From Blasia pusilla (lineage: Eukaryota; Marchantiophyta; Marchantiopsida; Blasiales): a stretch of 64,000 nt of DNA. Made by a program: the position numbers and the translations under genes. Position 1 is the first letter of the stretch, and the number at the start of each line of letters is the position of its first letter. Under the pieces are notes generated by a model that did not search any database, had not been told where the DNA came from, and worked only from the letters and a program-made list of their open reading frames with translations. The stretch lies in assembly GCA_050084515.1 (NCBI GenBank), contig CM114275.1, positions 18,600,001-18,664,000 on the forward strand, given 5' to 3'. Positions 10,707 through 24,505 of this stretch are shown here, piece after piece.

Positions 10707-12681
10707 CTCAAGATGATGCGTAGAGCGCTTTGGATCGGATATGGGCTAAGAAAAAGGCCTCACTCGGCCAGTAAAAGGTCCTAGAAGTATGCAGATGTAG
10801 GTTGAGTTAGGTGTGTTGATGGGTCGCCGCAAATTATAACGGTGGGCGTATTGATATGTGTCCTCCACTTATGCTTGGGGACTCATTTTGTACCAGCATG
10901 AGGGTTTATTACGGTAGCTGCAGAAACAGCTGCGTTGAGATCCATTTAACTAAGTTGTTTTTTTGTAGCATCTGAATTGAGAAAGATTGAACGTCGATTG
11001 TCCTGACTACTTCCATTTGTCTCGCTTGGTCTTTGACTCAAACACGAATGGCTTGCGACGAATGATTAGCAGTGCGTCAATGGGAGCTTTATCTCAGTTA
11101 AATTAGCCATAGATTCTACAGTCAAATCCATTGGTATGACTCCAGATGAAATTTTGGTGGACTTCCTCGTTGTGATGCAAGCTGCTAAGACAACCTGAGT
11201 GAATCAAGGAGAAGTTGTCTTGCGTGTGGAAGCGAATTGTGATTTGTAGGGTCTAGGAACATCATCTTGTTTATCCACAATACCGTGTGGCATCTCCATA
11301 CCTGTGGACTTATTCCTGGTTCCTTCCGTGTTCATTTTTTCATGTCATCTTTAAGGTGTAGGACGGGTGTGGACTTAATGATTAAGAGTGGTATGTCCCT
11401 AGGACCTATTTCCAAAACTTATATGAAAGCAAGAAATGATTACAAATGTTTGTGTTAGCACGTGGTATGATTGGTTATCTATGGCTACTCGATGTAGTCC
11501 AATTTTTTATAGCATATATGAGGCACTCTATCCCAATGCACTAGTGACTAGGGTAAGAAATTACCACAATCTTGAACATCAGGAGTCTGCAAGTCTTCGA
11601 GAAAATTTTCTCCAAGATTTGTAGACTCATTTAGGGATTAGAAGTCTGATGGTGATAGCCTTCGCTGCATATGTGTTGCTATGCTTACTTATTGTGGGAT
11701 TTCGGGAATAGTGGAGTGGTAACACAAGTGGTGGTTCTCTTTTTCTTATATAAGGTCAATGCATATCTATGTTCACTGCTAAAAGCTGCTCAAAAGTAAC
11801 TTGTATTGGGAGTCCCAATCAAGTAGAGTAAGTAGAATTTCTTGATTCCTAGTACACTTTGTCTACACTTTGTATGGACAGCATTCACTGTATCAATGAT
11901 TTTATGTATTATATCCCTCACTTATTCCTCTTACTACCACGCATCACCTATCTTGGACCAAATGTTTATGGTTTCAAGCTTATGACAAGCACTACTGAGT
12001 GCTCCATCCTCGATCTAATTGCTCTGATTTTTTATTCCTTTCCCCTTTCTAGCCCTTTGTTCCTCTATTGCAATTTTTCAACCTCTACGGTCTTCTTCCT
12101 TCTTAAAGCTTCGATTTTCAATAAAAGCTTTTGAGTCTTTGCAGCTCTCTCTTACGATATAATATCACTCTTTTGGTGCAATTCTACAATCTCTACAATC
12201 TTTAGTTTGTTGAGTGCTTTCAAAGCTTCATCTCCAGCTCTTTCTTTAGGTGAGCTACCCCTTAAGTTGATGAATCAGCTAGAAATGTCCTTTTGCAAAC
12301 TGCCAACAACCCTTCTCAATTTCAATTGTATACTTGAAGAGAGTGTACAGTCTTTTCTTCCATCAGTAGAGGTACCTCAAACTAAAGTTACATTCTCACT
12401 CATTGCACAAAGTACTTCTACTTTTGAATCCATTAGATTACTGAAGTGCAAGGAGTGATGGTGTTCCAATTCAAGTTGCAATATATACAATTGAATCAAT
12501 TATGATCTTTTGTAAGTATGTAAACCTTCATAATTAACCATTTTCTATTTCGAGCCAAGTATTTCATGCCCTTTATTTTTAGGGTTTTTCTTTGGTCAAA
12601 GTTGTGTTATGATCATGGATATATGTACATCCTTGGATGTAAAGTGTTCCTTTTTTTCCCGGATTGTCATAGCTTGATAGA

Positions 12682-15600
12682 ATGCAGAAAATAGAAAAAA
12701 TGGAAAGGAAAGGACTAGCCCACCCTACACGGATTGTTGAACATGACGAGAAGCTTTGGAGAAGAGAGAAGGATGATGCAAGAACTCTTCATTTGAAGAA
12801 GATTAGGTGCCCTTGCAATGAGTGTAAAGGAATGAAGATGAGACTTCTACATGTAGTAGAAAAGCATCTCATTCAATACAAACGATATCCTCCAAATAGA
12901 ATTTGGAAAAATACATATGATTATGATTCATCTTATGAAGAGTGGAAAGCCTCAGTATTAGAGCATGATACAATCATAAAGAAAGCAGTATAGATGCCCT
13001 AGTTTCCTGACATGAGGATGAGCCACCATCTCAAAATGAAATTGATTAAGGTTTGGAGATCCCTAGGATGATTACTTAACTTTTTCACCATTCTGATGAA
13101 GCAAACAGGGATGAACATGAGCCTCATGTTCATCCATCCACAAACGAAGGACTTGATGATGAGGTTCCTTTTGAGATTGGAATTGATGACTCGACACCTA
13201 GCCACGTAAATGAGGATTTTGTGGCTCATTTGAATGCTTTAAATGAAGCATGTCAACCCCTCTTCCCAGGTTGTCAAACAAGTATCTTAGCTTTCACCAT
13301 GTTATTCTTGAACATATGTGGTACTCACAATGTTTCAAATATAACTGTAGATGAGCTATTGAGTTTCCTACAAAAGAAAGTACTACCCAAAGATAATATG
13401 GTCCCAAAGAACTACTATGCTGCTAAGAAGCTAATTTCTAGGTTGGGGCTTAATTATGTACAAATTCATGCATGCCCCAAAGGTTGTATGCTCTTTCGTA
13501 GATAACATGAAAACTTAGATGAATGTAGCAAGTGCAATGCACCTAGGTTTAGGGATGTTGGTAAGAGCAGAATAGCAACAAAGGTTTTGAGGCACTTCCC
13601 AATTATTCCTAGACTGAAACGCATGTATTCATGTAAGTCCATTTCTGAGTTAATGACATGGACAACAAAAAACAAAAGTTCAGATGGGAAAGTTAGGCAT
13701 CCAGGGGATTCCAAGCAATGGAAAGACATTGATGAAAAGTGGCTTGAGTTTATGAGGGAGACCACGCAATTGTCGACTAGGTTTGGCCTTAGATGGAGTA
13801 AATCCATTTAGCGATAAGAATAATGTATGGTCGACTTGGTCAGTGGTTCTAGTTAATTACAACTTGCCCCCTTGGTTGTGCACCAAAAAGTTTTTTCTCC
13901 AATTAGCTCTGATAATTCCTAGGAAGGAGTCGGTAACATCAGAAAATCTAGATGTTTATCTTTCTTTGCTGATTGAGGAGTTGCAAATTCTTTGGAAGGG
14001 AGTTTCGGCATATGATATTACTCAATCAGAAGGACAACGTTGGTTCCTACTTAGAGCTATGATCATTTGGACTATTTCAGACTATCCAAGGTTGGGTGTG
14101 GTATCAGGTCAAGCCACAAAAGGTTTATTGGGTTGCTCGGTTTGTGGACCACAAGTAGACTCATACTACTCTAAGCCCTTGCACAAGCCTACATTTCAGG
14201 GACATCGTCGTTACAAAGATTGGTCCCATCCTTATTGGAGAAGTCGAGTGTCACACCTTTTTAATAGAAAGATTGAGACACGTGTAACTCCAAAGTGAGT
14301 GTCAAGCACATAAATTTTGGAGTGGGTTGAATTGAAGAGGTTGTACGATGTTCAGCCAAGAACAAGGCTAAGAAGAGGTGAAACTCCTCTCGTAGATCCT
14401 TACAAAAAGTACAGCGTCCAAAGAAGGAGTATTCTCTATGACTTGCCTTATTGGAAGGTAAGCACCTTTTTTCCTTGCCACATTGTTTGGGCTAGACCTA
14501 GCTCTTTGAATATATGCTCTACTTCCATATTGTAGAACATGAGTATTCAAAGTTAATCTCAATGGAAACTTTCATGGATAGCCCAATTTTTTTTTTTCAG
14601 GATTTGCTGATTTGACATACGTTGGACTTGATGCATTATGAGAAAAACCTTGTTGATAATACACTGAAAAATATCTTTGGTATGCCAAAGAAAGACTATG
14701 TTCAAGTTAGACAAGATATGGAAGTTCGGGGAATCCGTCCCTATCTATGGCTCCAATCCCACCCAAGTAGAGCAGCAGTTAAACTTAAACCAAGAGCAGA
14801 TTATGTATTAACAACAGAGGAGATAAAAGTATTCTATTCTAGAGTGGAAACCCTCAAAGTTCCTAGTGGGTATGCGGGTGCACTACAAAAACATATACTA
14901 CGGAAGAAGCTTGGAAGTTTGAAGTCTCATGACTTGCACATCTTCATGCAACAATTATTGCCATACTGTTTGCGGGGTCTTATGAAGTCTCCTGTGAGAA
15001 TGACAATCATGCGTATGTCACGCATCTTTCGTCTACTTACTGTAAAAACATGCGCCCCTATAGAGTTGTTATCCTTGAAAGAGGATGTTGCAACCACCTT
15101 ATGTCTTATGGAGATTCATTTCACTCCTTCATTATTTGACGTCATGACTCATTTGATGGTCCATTTAGTGGAGGATCTAGAAATTTGCGGTCCAGTTGCT
15201 TGTCGATGGATATATCTGATAGAGAGGTACTTTGGCGTGCTGAAAGGTTACGTCAGGTCGCGGGCTAGACCAGAAGCTTGTATGGCAGAAGGGTATATTT
15301 TGGATGAGGCACTTGGTTTCATTACCGAGTATATGCAAGAATTTAATGTTGTACGAACAAAAGTTTGGGACTCTTCAGAGGAGGAAGGAGTCATTGGAGA
15401 AGTCTTGGAAGGTGTCGGCACTAAACGACAGTTGACTGCTCAACTATTGGATGTGGCACACAAATATGTATTAGAAAACAGTGAATGTGTTTCTGATTGG
15501 ATGGAGTGAGTCTCCTTCCATTCTATTTTCTAGCATTTACTTACTTTTCCTTGGTCTATTCACACCAAACATTTCATCAGCCCTATACTTCTAAACAATT

Positions 15601-16431
15601 ACTTGAAAGGAAATAGAAGCTCACTATTGCCTTTTTTGTGTCTGCAGAATGTATAGAATCGAGGGCTCAAGGGTAGAGACATTCTTTGAGTGCATACAAG
15701 TCAAAATCAGAGATGAGGTTGCCCAAGGAAAGTAGGCGGATGAGATGGCATTGAAATTATCTATGCCTCCATCTCGCACTTACCTCTCTTATAAAAAAAT
15801 GAAGGCATACGGTAACCATTATAGGGTCGAGGATAATAATGATGCACATACTACATATGACTCGGGGATTGCATCTATCTTTTAATCTGGGATTGAAGAT
15901 CATGTCAATGAAGATTCGTACGTTGGGATGTTGACAAACATTTTGGTTTTAGATTATGGATTAGTAGAGAGTCCATTGGTATTGATGAGGGGGAAATGGG
16001 TTGAATCTACATGGGATATGCCTGAACCGTCAATGATGAGAGATGAAAATGGATTTTTGTTAGTCAACTTCAGAAGATGCTTACCAATTACAGTGGATCT
16101 TTTTGTGTTTCCAAGTCAAGTAGAGCATGTATTTTAAGCTCATGTTGAAGAGAGACCAGGTTGGAAAATTGTGATGCAAAAGCCAGCAAGGTCTAGGAGA
16201 GGTGCAGGGGGTACCACAGAGATTGCAACAAACGATAGTGGGGAGCCTTCAGGCTTTAGAGCTCCTACAAACTTGGATGTGGATGCTCCTAATGTTTCAT
16301 TGGTTGGGGCGATTCAACTCTCAATATCATAAGCTGCCATAGTATCTATTGGTTTCAGATTAGATGAGGTAGATGAAGGTGGATATGAAGATGAGAGCTT
16401 ACCAAATAGTACATCAGATTCTGAAAGCTAA
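12682..16431 (+). pseudogene. TNP2-like CACTA transposase, broken
   Basis: This would bind and cut the element's ends. In order: a transposase-associated N-terminal domain with KIRCPCNECKG (about 12800-12835); the core, with HFPIIPRLKRMY (about 13590), GVNPFSDKNNVWSTW and YNLPPWLC (about 13790-13890), MIIWTISDYPRLG and GLLGCSVCGPQ (about 14060-14150); MDLMHYEKNLVDN (14622); a DUF4218-type domain with CGPVACRWIYLIERYFGVLK (about 15190-15245) and ARPEACMAEGYILDEALGF; and a DUF4216-like tail (GFLLVNFRRCL...SQVEHVF, 16050-16137). Breaks: stop codons at about 12991 and 13502, a frame change near 13790, and stops at about 15735, 15884 and 16136. Introns lie at about 14456-14600 and 15508-15647. Read as a decayed copy. 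Confidence 0.85.
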
Positions 16432-17671
16432 AATCTGTCGATATCCTCTCCTCCATTCTATTGATTTCAATACATATTAAGGAGTCATTTTCTACTATTA
16501 TTCTCCTTGTTGGACTTTCCTCAGATTTTTCAAGTTGTATTCAACTTGACAATTCAGTAACAAGTCCTTATTGCCTAGTTAAACAACAAGAGAATGTAAC
16601 GATTGCAATCTATGCGGATCTACATATATAAAAATGATTGTCTTCTTTTTTAAAGATGAGAATTATTTTTTGACAAGTAACTTTGATTCATTCTAATCTT
16701 AGACTTGATTTTTTATTTATACTCTAAACACCGTCACTTGTTGTCTACTTGAAATTCTAGGACCATGTTATTTTGATATCTCTAATATTTGACAGAAAAT
16801 CCTGGTGGATTTCTTGAATGAAGGGGTTTATAATACGCTTTTGTAACATCTGGTCTGCTCTTTCTCATTTATGATTTCATTTTAGGGCTTCATGCGACTT
16901 TGGATTTTAGGGGATAATGTTTGGAATTATGATGTGAGTACAGATTGACATCATTGTCCTTATTTGTATTTTAGAAATAAGTTGTTATTTGCCTGCTTGA
17001 AGTGGCAGAGATATGAGCTGATTTAAAATCAGACAAGGAAGTTAAGGTATTTTGTGCCTTTCCACACTTCAAGTCGAAAAAGTTGCAGAATCAGGTGTAG
17101 TACATAATCCTTTGGTTATCATTGAAGATAGTTTGTTCTCCTTCAAGTATGTGAAGTTATTTGTTTTTTCTTCCTAATTGTTATCAATGTTAAGGCATCA
17201 AGTATCTTAACTTCTCGAATTATCATGTGATATCTATACATGTATGCCTAATATTCTTACTTGTGTAGGACTTGAAATATACAGACTTTGAGGAAGCAAA
17301 CTCTGAATTTTATACTGAAAGAAAGGAGCGTTGTACAGTAGTGAGGGCGACGATGCATAGACACTTTGAGGAGTGGGGGTTTGTAAAGCTACCAGTATCC
17401 TCTCCTCGACAAGCCCTCAATTTGCATTAGGGCTACAACCTTGTGCTAAATACTATTTGTAGAATATTTTGAATCCTTCATTAGAAAAGGTGTATAGCTT
17501 TCCATCCTAAATTTCCCTAGAAATGAAGTCCCATTCGCTGAGTTTTGTGAACGAATTGGATTTCAGGACTTGGAAGCTTAGAAATCAAGAAGAAAGTGTT
17601 CCAAATAGTGAGGACGTAGTTCTTCGGCCCCACAAAAGTTTTTTAGCAAGGGGAGGCAAATAAACCACCCC
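16432..17671. other. CACTA interior between the two genes
   Basis: AT-rich, no clear coding region. A short stretch with splice-like borders (after 'tgtgtag' at about 17270, LKYTDFEEANSEFYTERKERCTVV-type translation) may be an exon of the second CACTA gene, but it cannot be assigned with confidence. Confidence 0.4.
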
Positions 17672-20328
17672 ATGGATGATTCACTTTCCAATGATGAGAG
17701 AATGGTGAGTGAAGACTCATCAGACCCAGAGTTTGATATTGTTGGTGAGCAATCACATCCTGAAGAAGTGAACCCATTCAAAAATCAAAATCCAAGGCAT
17801 CATATCGATCAAATAAGCGTCCACATCAAGAGGTATGTACCCATGCTTATGCTATAAGCATGTTTCAAAATATCCTTGACTTCTAGATCCATCATTGCAA
17901 GGCCTCTACAAGTTCAATGTGGGCTTCTTATTGAATGATAGGATGGCACTCCAAAGGGGAAGCAAAAGAGGAAACACAAAGATGTTACTTAAGAGAATGT
18001 TACATTCTTCCCCCCACAAATGGATTCTTACCCATATGGGATTGGAGCACAATGGCCAATGGCGGGATATCACCTTGGTTATCCAATGCAACAATGGCCC
18101 CCAACAATGCCAGGTAATATATAATACACTACTTGGATTTTTACATCCAAGTATTCTAGCTTGTAAATGCATGTGTTTGCACATATTTGTGACCCTAACT
18201 TTAAATTATGCTTATGTAAGTAGGATCTGGACCACCGAGTTGGGGTCCCACCCAATCTTCCAACTTTTTTGGACAAGGAACCCATGGTGCAAGCAGTTCC
18301 TTCTATGGCCATACTATACCTCAAATGTCGGAGTGGCCTATGAACTCTCAAGCACCACTTGGTAAGACTTATTGATGCTTCACCTTATTTCTTAAGTACG
18401 AATATTGGAGAGTGGACGAGTGCGTGAAGTGATTAGATTGGAGAGTAGATGAGGGAAGTGTAGTGATTAGACCCTAGTGATTTCTGAAAATCTTGTTTTG
18501 ATTAAATTCTGATTTCTGTAACGCTTATTATGATAACATTCTAATTTTAATAAGGTTGATAAGCTCTTACAATTCTCCCTTGGCAAATTCCTCAATTGCA
18601 AGGATGCGTAGAATAGAGGAGTATGAGGCGTGGAAGGAAAATAACAAGGTTTGTGAGCAATCAGGATTAAAGCCAACAGTCCAAGTAACTCCTAATGGGG
18701 AAATAGTGTACGGTTGTGAAGGCAAGAGCGCATGGTACGATGAAGTGAAGACATTAGTGCATCAGCATATAGACCTTGCTATTGTAGATGTAAGTAAGCA
18801 ATCAGAACAAGACCTCAAGAGTATTCGTAGGGATATCGACTCTCGCTTTGAATATCATGGTGGAGAGCTTACTGAAAAATTTTGGAAGACATGTTTACAA
18901 GATATCATGAAAAGAGAACACGCCAGGTTGAAGAAATTGTGGAGAGACCTTGGAGGTGCAAGTGAATGTCCGACGCCAATAGAGGTGAACCCCCAAACAT
19001 GGCAGAAATTGAAGACATACTCGTTGTCTCCTGAGGGTGATGCAAAATCAATACGGATGAAGGTTAATAGATCAAAAGTAGAGAACTTCAACCGCAATGG
19101 GAGACGCGGCTATGCAGGTCAAAAGAACATTATGGTAAACACCTTGATAAAGTCCAATTATTTTGAGTTTCTCTTTAAAACTCATCTTTCTTGGGATATG
19201 ATTTGGAAGTGAACTACTATTTGAAGCACATAGTACATGCATATTATCGATGATAAGGCAACTCAATTGATTAAGAAATTGTTTGAGGTATATATGTGTA
19301 GAGGAAAGAGCGAGGAGCTAGCCCCTCATTACAAGATTTGGAAGAAACTTTGGGTGGTACCCCACAATCAGAAAAAAAAAAAGCAAACCATCTCAACAAA
19401 GATAGACTACAAAGTTGGTTGCAATAATCTTAGGTTGGTTATTACAAGATTCTGATTTTCTCACATGTTGGCACCACAAGATTCTATATATAGTTTAATC
19501 TATTGTAACCTCTTATGGGGAATGTTTTATCATGTTTTGCAGAGTGAAGTAACCACATTAAGCAAGAGGCTAGAGAGGTTTGAGAAGTTATCTGAAAGCA
19601 CACAAGCTGAGGTAGTAGGTCTCAAAACTTCTCTATCTCAAATCATAGAAATGCTTCAACAAATCAGCAAGAAGGGAGTAACATCCACAATTCTTCCTAG
19701 TGATGGTGGAGTTATTCCTACCCCGATCTCAGAGTCTATCACTCCCACTTCTAACCTTGTTGATGAGTGTACTCCTTCTGTTCTTCCGGAAACAAACTTC
19801 TCATCCATGCTTACAGAAGATTCTCTAAAGGCCACCTCCCCTATTCATGAAGTTCCCTCTATATCTCCACCTCTTCAAAATTAGATTCCTACCTTAGAAT
19901 TCTCTTCCAAACCTGAACTTTCTTCTTATGAGGATCTACCACCTATAAGAAAAAACTCTTATCTATCTAAACTTGCCAATGTTGACATTGCATTCCCTGG
20001 TCATGACTTTTCATGTAAGAATGTCACATCTTCAGTCCATGTTGCCTCTACAACATCCACTACACTTCAATCTATTGAGATTGAGCCTTCTATAACAAGG
20101 GCAGACAAGAGAACCACTGGCCATGACATACTGCCTTTGCCTACTACCAATGTTATCAAGACAACTCAAACAATGGTCTCAGGAATCTCTAAGGAGAAGG
20201 AAAAACAGCGGATAAACTCTCCTCAAGGAAAATCGAAAGTCAAGCGAAAGTCATTGTCTATTCAAGATAGGAAGGAGAAGAATACAATAAGTCACAGATC
20301 TCTCAAGCCAGAGAACCGAAGTATTTAG
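17672..20328 (+). pseudogene. TNPA-like second CACTA gene (plant transposase, Ptta/En/Spm type)
   Basis: The partner gene of CACTA transposase; TNPA-type products bind the subterminal repeats. The first exon is acidic (17672-17833, ending at a GT donor). Next comes a Gln/Pro/Gly-rich part around 18010-18115 (reading ...QWPMAGYHLGYPMQQWPP). The conserved region at about 18600-19130 has SAWYDEVKTLVHQHIDL, SRFEYHGGELTEKFWKTC and LQDIMKREHARLKKLWRDLGG, with NPQTWQKLKTY. A later exon (about 19545-19884) is predicted coiled coil (VTTLSKRLERFEKLSE...), then Ser/Thr/Pro-rich up to a stop at 20328, interrupted by TAG near 19883. The family name rests on motif resemblance. Stops between parts could be introns or decay, but the transposase next door is clearly broken. 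Confidence 0.6.
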
Positions 20329-22147
20329 CGCATGTTTCGGTTAGGTTTGTGGAGGATCGTCGTGAAGGTTTGGATAAGGTAAATCCGCATCATCGTCATT
20401 CACAATGAGAACATCCACCTTGATCAACCCCAAAGGGATCAAGTTACCATGGAATTTATCTTGACCAGAAATCCCTGAGACCTTGCCTTATCCCACATGA
20501 AACCATCCTTTTCGTAATCCAGTTAAGAACACCTGGTCTCCTACCACCAAGTGCACATGGAGAAATTGAATGAAAATGAATGAACATATTACCAAAGACC
20601 AACTCATCCACATCTAGTGTAACTTCAGAAATCTGCTTACCTTCGTAAAGCTCCAAACATCCGAAGGAATGTTGGATGAAAATTTCCAAATCGAAAGATC
20701 ATCCTAGGAGTTCTATAAAGAGAAATCACATAAGAATCAAATTTCATATGTAACATAATTTTTTATAAATAAACTAGGAAACTAACAAAAATTTGATACA
20801 TCAGATCTAAAACCCTCAAGAATTAGAGGTGAAAGAAAATTCTTCCACCAAATGCGTGATTTTGCTGTTATGATCGTAGAAGAAGATGCAAAGAGAACAT
20901 TTTAAAGGTTACTGTACACTACTTTAGCGTACTTGTAAACTATAGGATTGTTGATGTGTCACCAAAAATTCAGAACTTATTACCAATATATGTATGGTGC
21001 TTTGTGTAGAGGATAATTTTGAAGGTGACACCTCACGAACAGCGATGACATTTTTGTAAAGAATAGGATTATTGATGTGTTAACAAATATTGTAATTTAC
21101 TGCCAATATATATGTGGTTCTATGTGCAGAGGATAATTTTGAGAGTTGTTATTACCTCATGTACAAAGTTTTAGATGTTACATTCTGAATTTTCTTCTTC
21201 ACTGATTATGTAATGAAGAAGATTTTTTTTTTGGAACATTCATTATATAGATGTTCCCTAATTGCATATAGATTTTTAAGTCCCCTGTATGTAATTTCTT
21301 TAAGTTTTCCTCAACAAATGTATCATTCAAACTAAAAATTCAAGATTCAGAAGTCATAATTCATGATTTCAGATTTAGAAGTCATAATTCAAACTGTGGA
21401 GGTTAGTGAGTGATTTCATATTAGATTGAGGATAATCTTTCTTTCAATTCAAGTTGATGATTGTGTCTTTTGTTTATCTCTCATTTGGAAATCTTACAAA
21501 AGTGCAAAGCATCTTCTCCCTTAATTGGATTAAAATCTCTTCAAGAACATCTTATAGTGCTACCATTGAAATGAGCATAATCTCAAACCATATTCCATAC
21601 AACTAAATCTAGTATTATTTTCACCACATCTAGTTTTAACAACAACTATTTGTAGTATTAACCAATTTCTAGGTAAACTATAGTGATCCACATGTCATTT
21701 AATAAAACTAGGAAACCGAAGTTACTAGCAACTAAATTGTGACGAGATCGAGTAAAATTTTGCACATTTTGCAACATTTTGCACTAAACTTAGTAAACTA
21801 AGTTTAGTGCAAAATATTTTCCCACCTACCACTGATATAAAACTAAGCTCACTAAAATTTCTGTCCACATATCATCATTTTCATGCTTGATGGATTATAT
21901 GTTATGTCAGACACCACATCATTGATGATAAGGCTTACTATTAGTGTCAAATGATCCACGTCATCAATGTCACAAAATCCACGTAGGATTGATGAGGTAT
22001 CATGTTTACAACTAGATGTCCAATACGACGACTTCTTTGACACTAGAAATGATCTAGTTGTAATGTCTAGTCATTAGTTGTAAGATGTCATATACAACCA
22101 TAACTAGTTTTATACTCTAGTGTCTAATTACACTATTCCTTCTAGTG
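20329..22147. other. CACTA right subterminal region
   Basis: AT-rich and non-coding. Contains two near-copies of about 150 bp around 20925-21170 (each with 'TATAGGATTGTTGATGTGT' or a close variant, then 'ATATATGTGGT'-like text), a perfect 19-bp inverted repeat at 21776-21815, and many CTAGTTGTAA / TTACAACTAG motifs from 21600 to the end. This arrangement is usual for transposase-binding subterminal repeats of CACTA elements. Confidence 0.6.
21776..21815. repeat. Perfect 19-bp inverted repeat with 2-nt spacer
   Basis: ATTTTGCACTAAACTTAGT (21776-21794), spacer AA, then its exact reverse complement (21797-21815). A further partial copy (TTTTGCACATTTTGCAACA) lies just before it. It could extrude as a cruciform. 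It lies in the subterminal part of the CACTA element. Confidence 0.9.
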
Positions 22148-22999
22148 AAGCTTAACCTTCCTAGTTTTGTGGTTTACAACACAAGCAAGTCTTTGAAGAC
22201 TTGGGAAAAAAAATTTGGTCTGTTCAGGAACCTCAATCGGCGTTTACACGCCTAACGGTTCCAACTGTCCGATGGACATCCAATGAGTCCCTAAACGCGA
22301 CTCACATAAATAAGTCATGGGTTGGAATCCAAGTGTGGCTTAAGAAATCCATTCCCTTGGATCAAGTTTGAGTTTCGAGTTCCAACACCAAACTCGAGTT
22401 TCATCCCGTGCCCGTGAGATGCTGTTTGGCGCTCAAAGTGGGGTTTAGGTTCCAAGAATCCTTGGAGATACTTCCTCTTACTAGTACTTCTGGGGATCTC
22501 CGCCCTCCCCCTAACTTTGGGGAAAGACAATCGGCCCCCTCATTTTGGCCCTCAACCAGACTCCCCTTACAGTCATTTTTGGAAAATATCTCAACCACTA
22601 TTTGAGCATTTTCTAAGATCTTTGATGCATTGTAATTTTCTTTGCATAAGCTTTCCAACGCCACCTTACTTTTCCCAAATGCACCTTTGGACTAAATGTT
22701 ATGGTCCGAAACATAGTTAAAATCTGCAAACGCTAGTTGCATTCCAAATCTAGTTCTCATCTCTTTGGCAACCAACCTTCCTAGACTCAACTCATCTCAT
22801 GTCTTGGTTCACGTTTGGTCTAGGTTTCTTGGTCGCGACCATAAACGCATGAAATGCACAAACTCTATTGCACGTTTTGTCTCTTGGACTTTTCCAAGAG
22901 ACCTCTCCAAAGCGCAATCATCGTAGCGTGAGTCGACTAAAGTTCTCATGTTCCACTTGGCGTTTGTTTGGTGTTTTTTTGCTCATGAGGGTCGTGACA
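22148..22999 (-). repeat. Truncated 3' LTR of the chromovirus
   Basis: Homologous to 26320-27312 and to the solo LTR. Shared blocks include CAACACAAGCAAGTCTTT and GGGGATCT..., and the LTR starts TGTCACGACC at 22999. The outer part present in the other two copies (about 170 bp) is missing at 22148, where the CACTA terminus begins. Confidence 0.85.
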
Positions 23000-23018
23000 T
23001 TCATCCCTCCTTAGGAGG
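23000..23018 (-). other. Polypurine tract of the chromovirus
   Basis: Read on the minus strand as CCTCCTAAGGAGGGATGAA directly before the LTR start TGTCACG. This is the expected place and composition for the primer of plus-strand DNA synthesis. Confidence 0.7.
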
Positions 23019-23714
23019 TTGATTTCCTCATCAACACAAACCTTTTAAGATCAAGTTATGGGAAGTCGACCCCTCAACACTGAATTGCGTTTTGGTAGCT
23101 AACTTGCAATTCCTCTTATGGCTTAAGTCTTAGGTTGTCACTTGCAGCACTTAGCCTCATTAGCATTTCCACTTCGATAAGCCTAGATTAGTTCTCCACA
23201 CCTAATTTGAACTATCAAAATAAGCTAACTCAGTCTGCAACCCAATACTTCATTTGCTCAGTATTTGTAAACATTTTACTTGTTTATCTCGTGAATTCAT
23301 ACTATTTTTGGGTCACTCAGTATTCGACTTAGGCGCGTCACTAAGTTCATTCATGTATCACAAATGAGATCATCCCAAGCCCCAAGACAAAGTGATCTGC
23401 CCCATCGTCGCTAGGGCCAGCCTGAATGTTAATATTTCAACTCTTGGTCATGTTCTAGGTGCTTTATCTGAATACAAGCTCTCACCTCAAATACTCATTA
23501 TTTTTACTCTTTGACCTACATCCTAAACATATGAAGAACTACTAATTTCCATTCATTACCATTCACAAATTGGAATCACTAGCATCGAATCTCCAAATCC
23601 ATGCATTCTTTATTGCAACAACTAAATATTTATAGTTGCAACGGGTTTTTGGCCAAGATTCCTAGTCACAACTTATGTCCTTTGCTTCACCATGTACTAA
23701 TATATATGCATATC

Positions 23715-24505
23715 TTGCATCCGTCTGAAGTCTTGTAACGCCTCTTGCGCGTGTTCTAGATCTGTCTCCGCAATCCAAGTCGCCTCTTTCACATAGTAGC
23801 TCTTTCACTTGATCAAGTACTCGTACTTGTTGGCTCTATGTCTAGAAGATAGAATCGTCTTCACCTCGAACTTTGGTTCCTCATTCATGATGACCGGTTG
23901 TGGTCTCAATATAATTCTCCACTCCAGACACACATTTTCTTGAAGATACTTCTTTAATAAAGACACATGGAAAGTTGGCTGAATCTTTAATTGTTTTGGC
24001 AGCTCCAATATATACACATCCTCAAACGGGCTTTGCCTTGATCATATGGTCCAACATACTTGGCTTACAGCTTCGCGGACAATTCCTTTGGAAGAGCAAG
24101 ATTTCTCACACTAAACCACACTTGCTCCCCTACTTGGAAACTCATTTGGCACCGATTCTTGTAATCATGCTTAACGTACCTTCGTTGAGCCTTGGCAAGA
24201 CTTCTTCTCGCTTGCTCTTATCATTCATGAATTTCCACTAACAAACTTTCCGTCATTGCTTAACGGGTGTGTGTTGATGTAGCACCCCTCGAAAGGGCTT
24301 AATTAAGAGGCCCTTCTGGTTCTCTTTGATACAACAAAAGAAACAGAGATTCTCCAATTGGAGAATGCTTGGTCGAGTTATAACAATACTCGGCCATGCT
24401 TTTGTTTGCTACTGGTGTCCCTTTTTGCACCAACATTCTTGCAATTTTCTTGTCACTAACATGCGGGAAACTCGAATGGTTTGTCATCTCTGGTTGATTC
24501 AACAT
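23715..24505 (-). pseudogene. Integrase C-terminus with chromodomain (gypsy pol remnant)
   Basis: On the minus strand, AEYCYNSTKHSPIG (about 24405) is the end of the integrase core region. It is followed by fragments of the C-terminal domain (KHDYKNRCQMSFQVGEQVWF, about 24160-24110; LPKQLKIQPTFHVSLLKKYL, 23999-23942). After that comes a chromodomain: NKYEYLIK, a TGA in place of the expected Trp, then KSYYVKEATWIAETDLEHAQ (about 23840-23760). Chromodomains steer chromovirus integration to heterochromatin. Several frameshifts and stops separate the blocks, so nothing is expressible. Confidence 0.8.

Noticed and set aside
11538-11560. CACTAGTGACTAGGG as an alternative left end of the large CACTA element
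   Set aside because: No subterminal repeats follow it, and the region before it (9543-9950) has the expected motifs instead.
17906-18365. Several overlapping 60-156-codon frames
   Set aside because: Only one frame (Gln/Pro/Gly-rich) fits the TNPA-like gene; the others are shadows on the same DNA.
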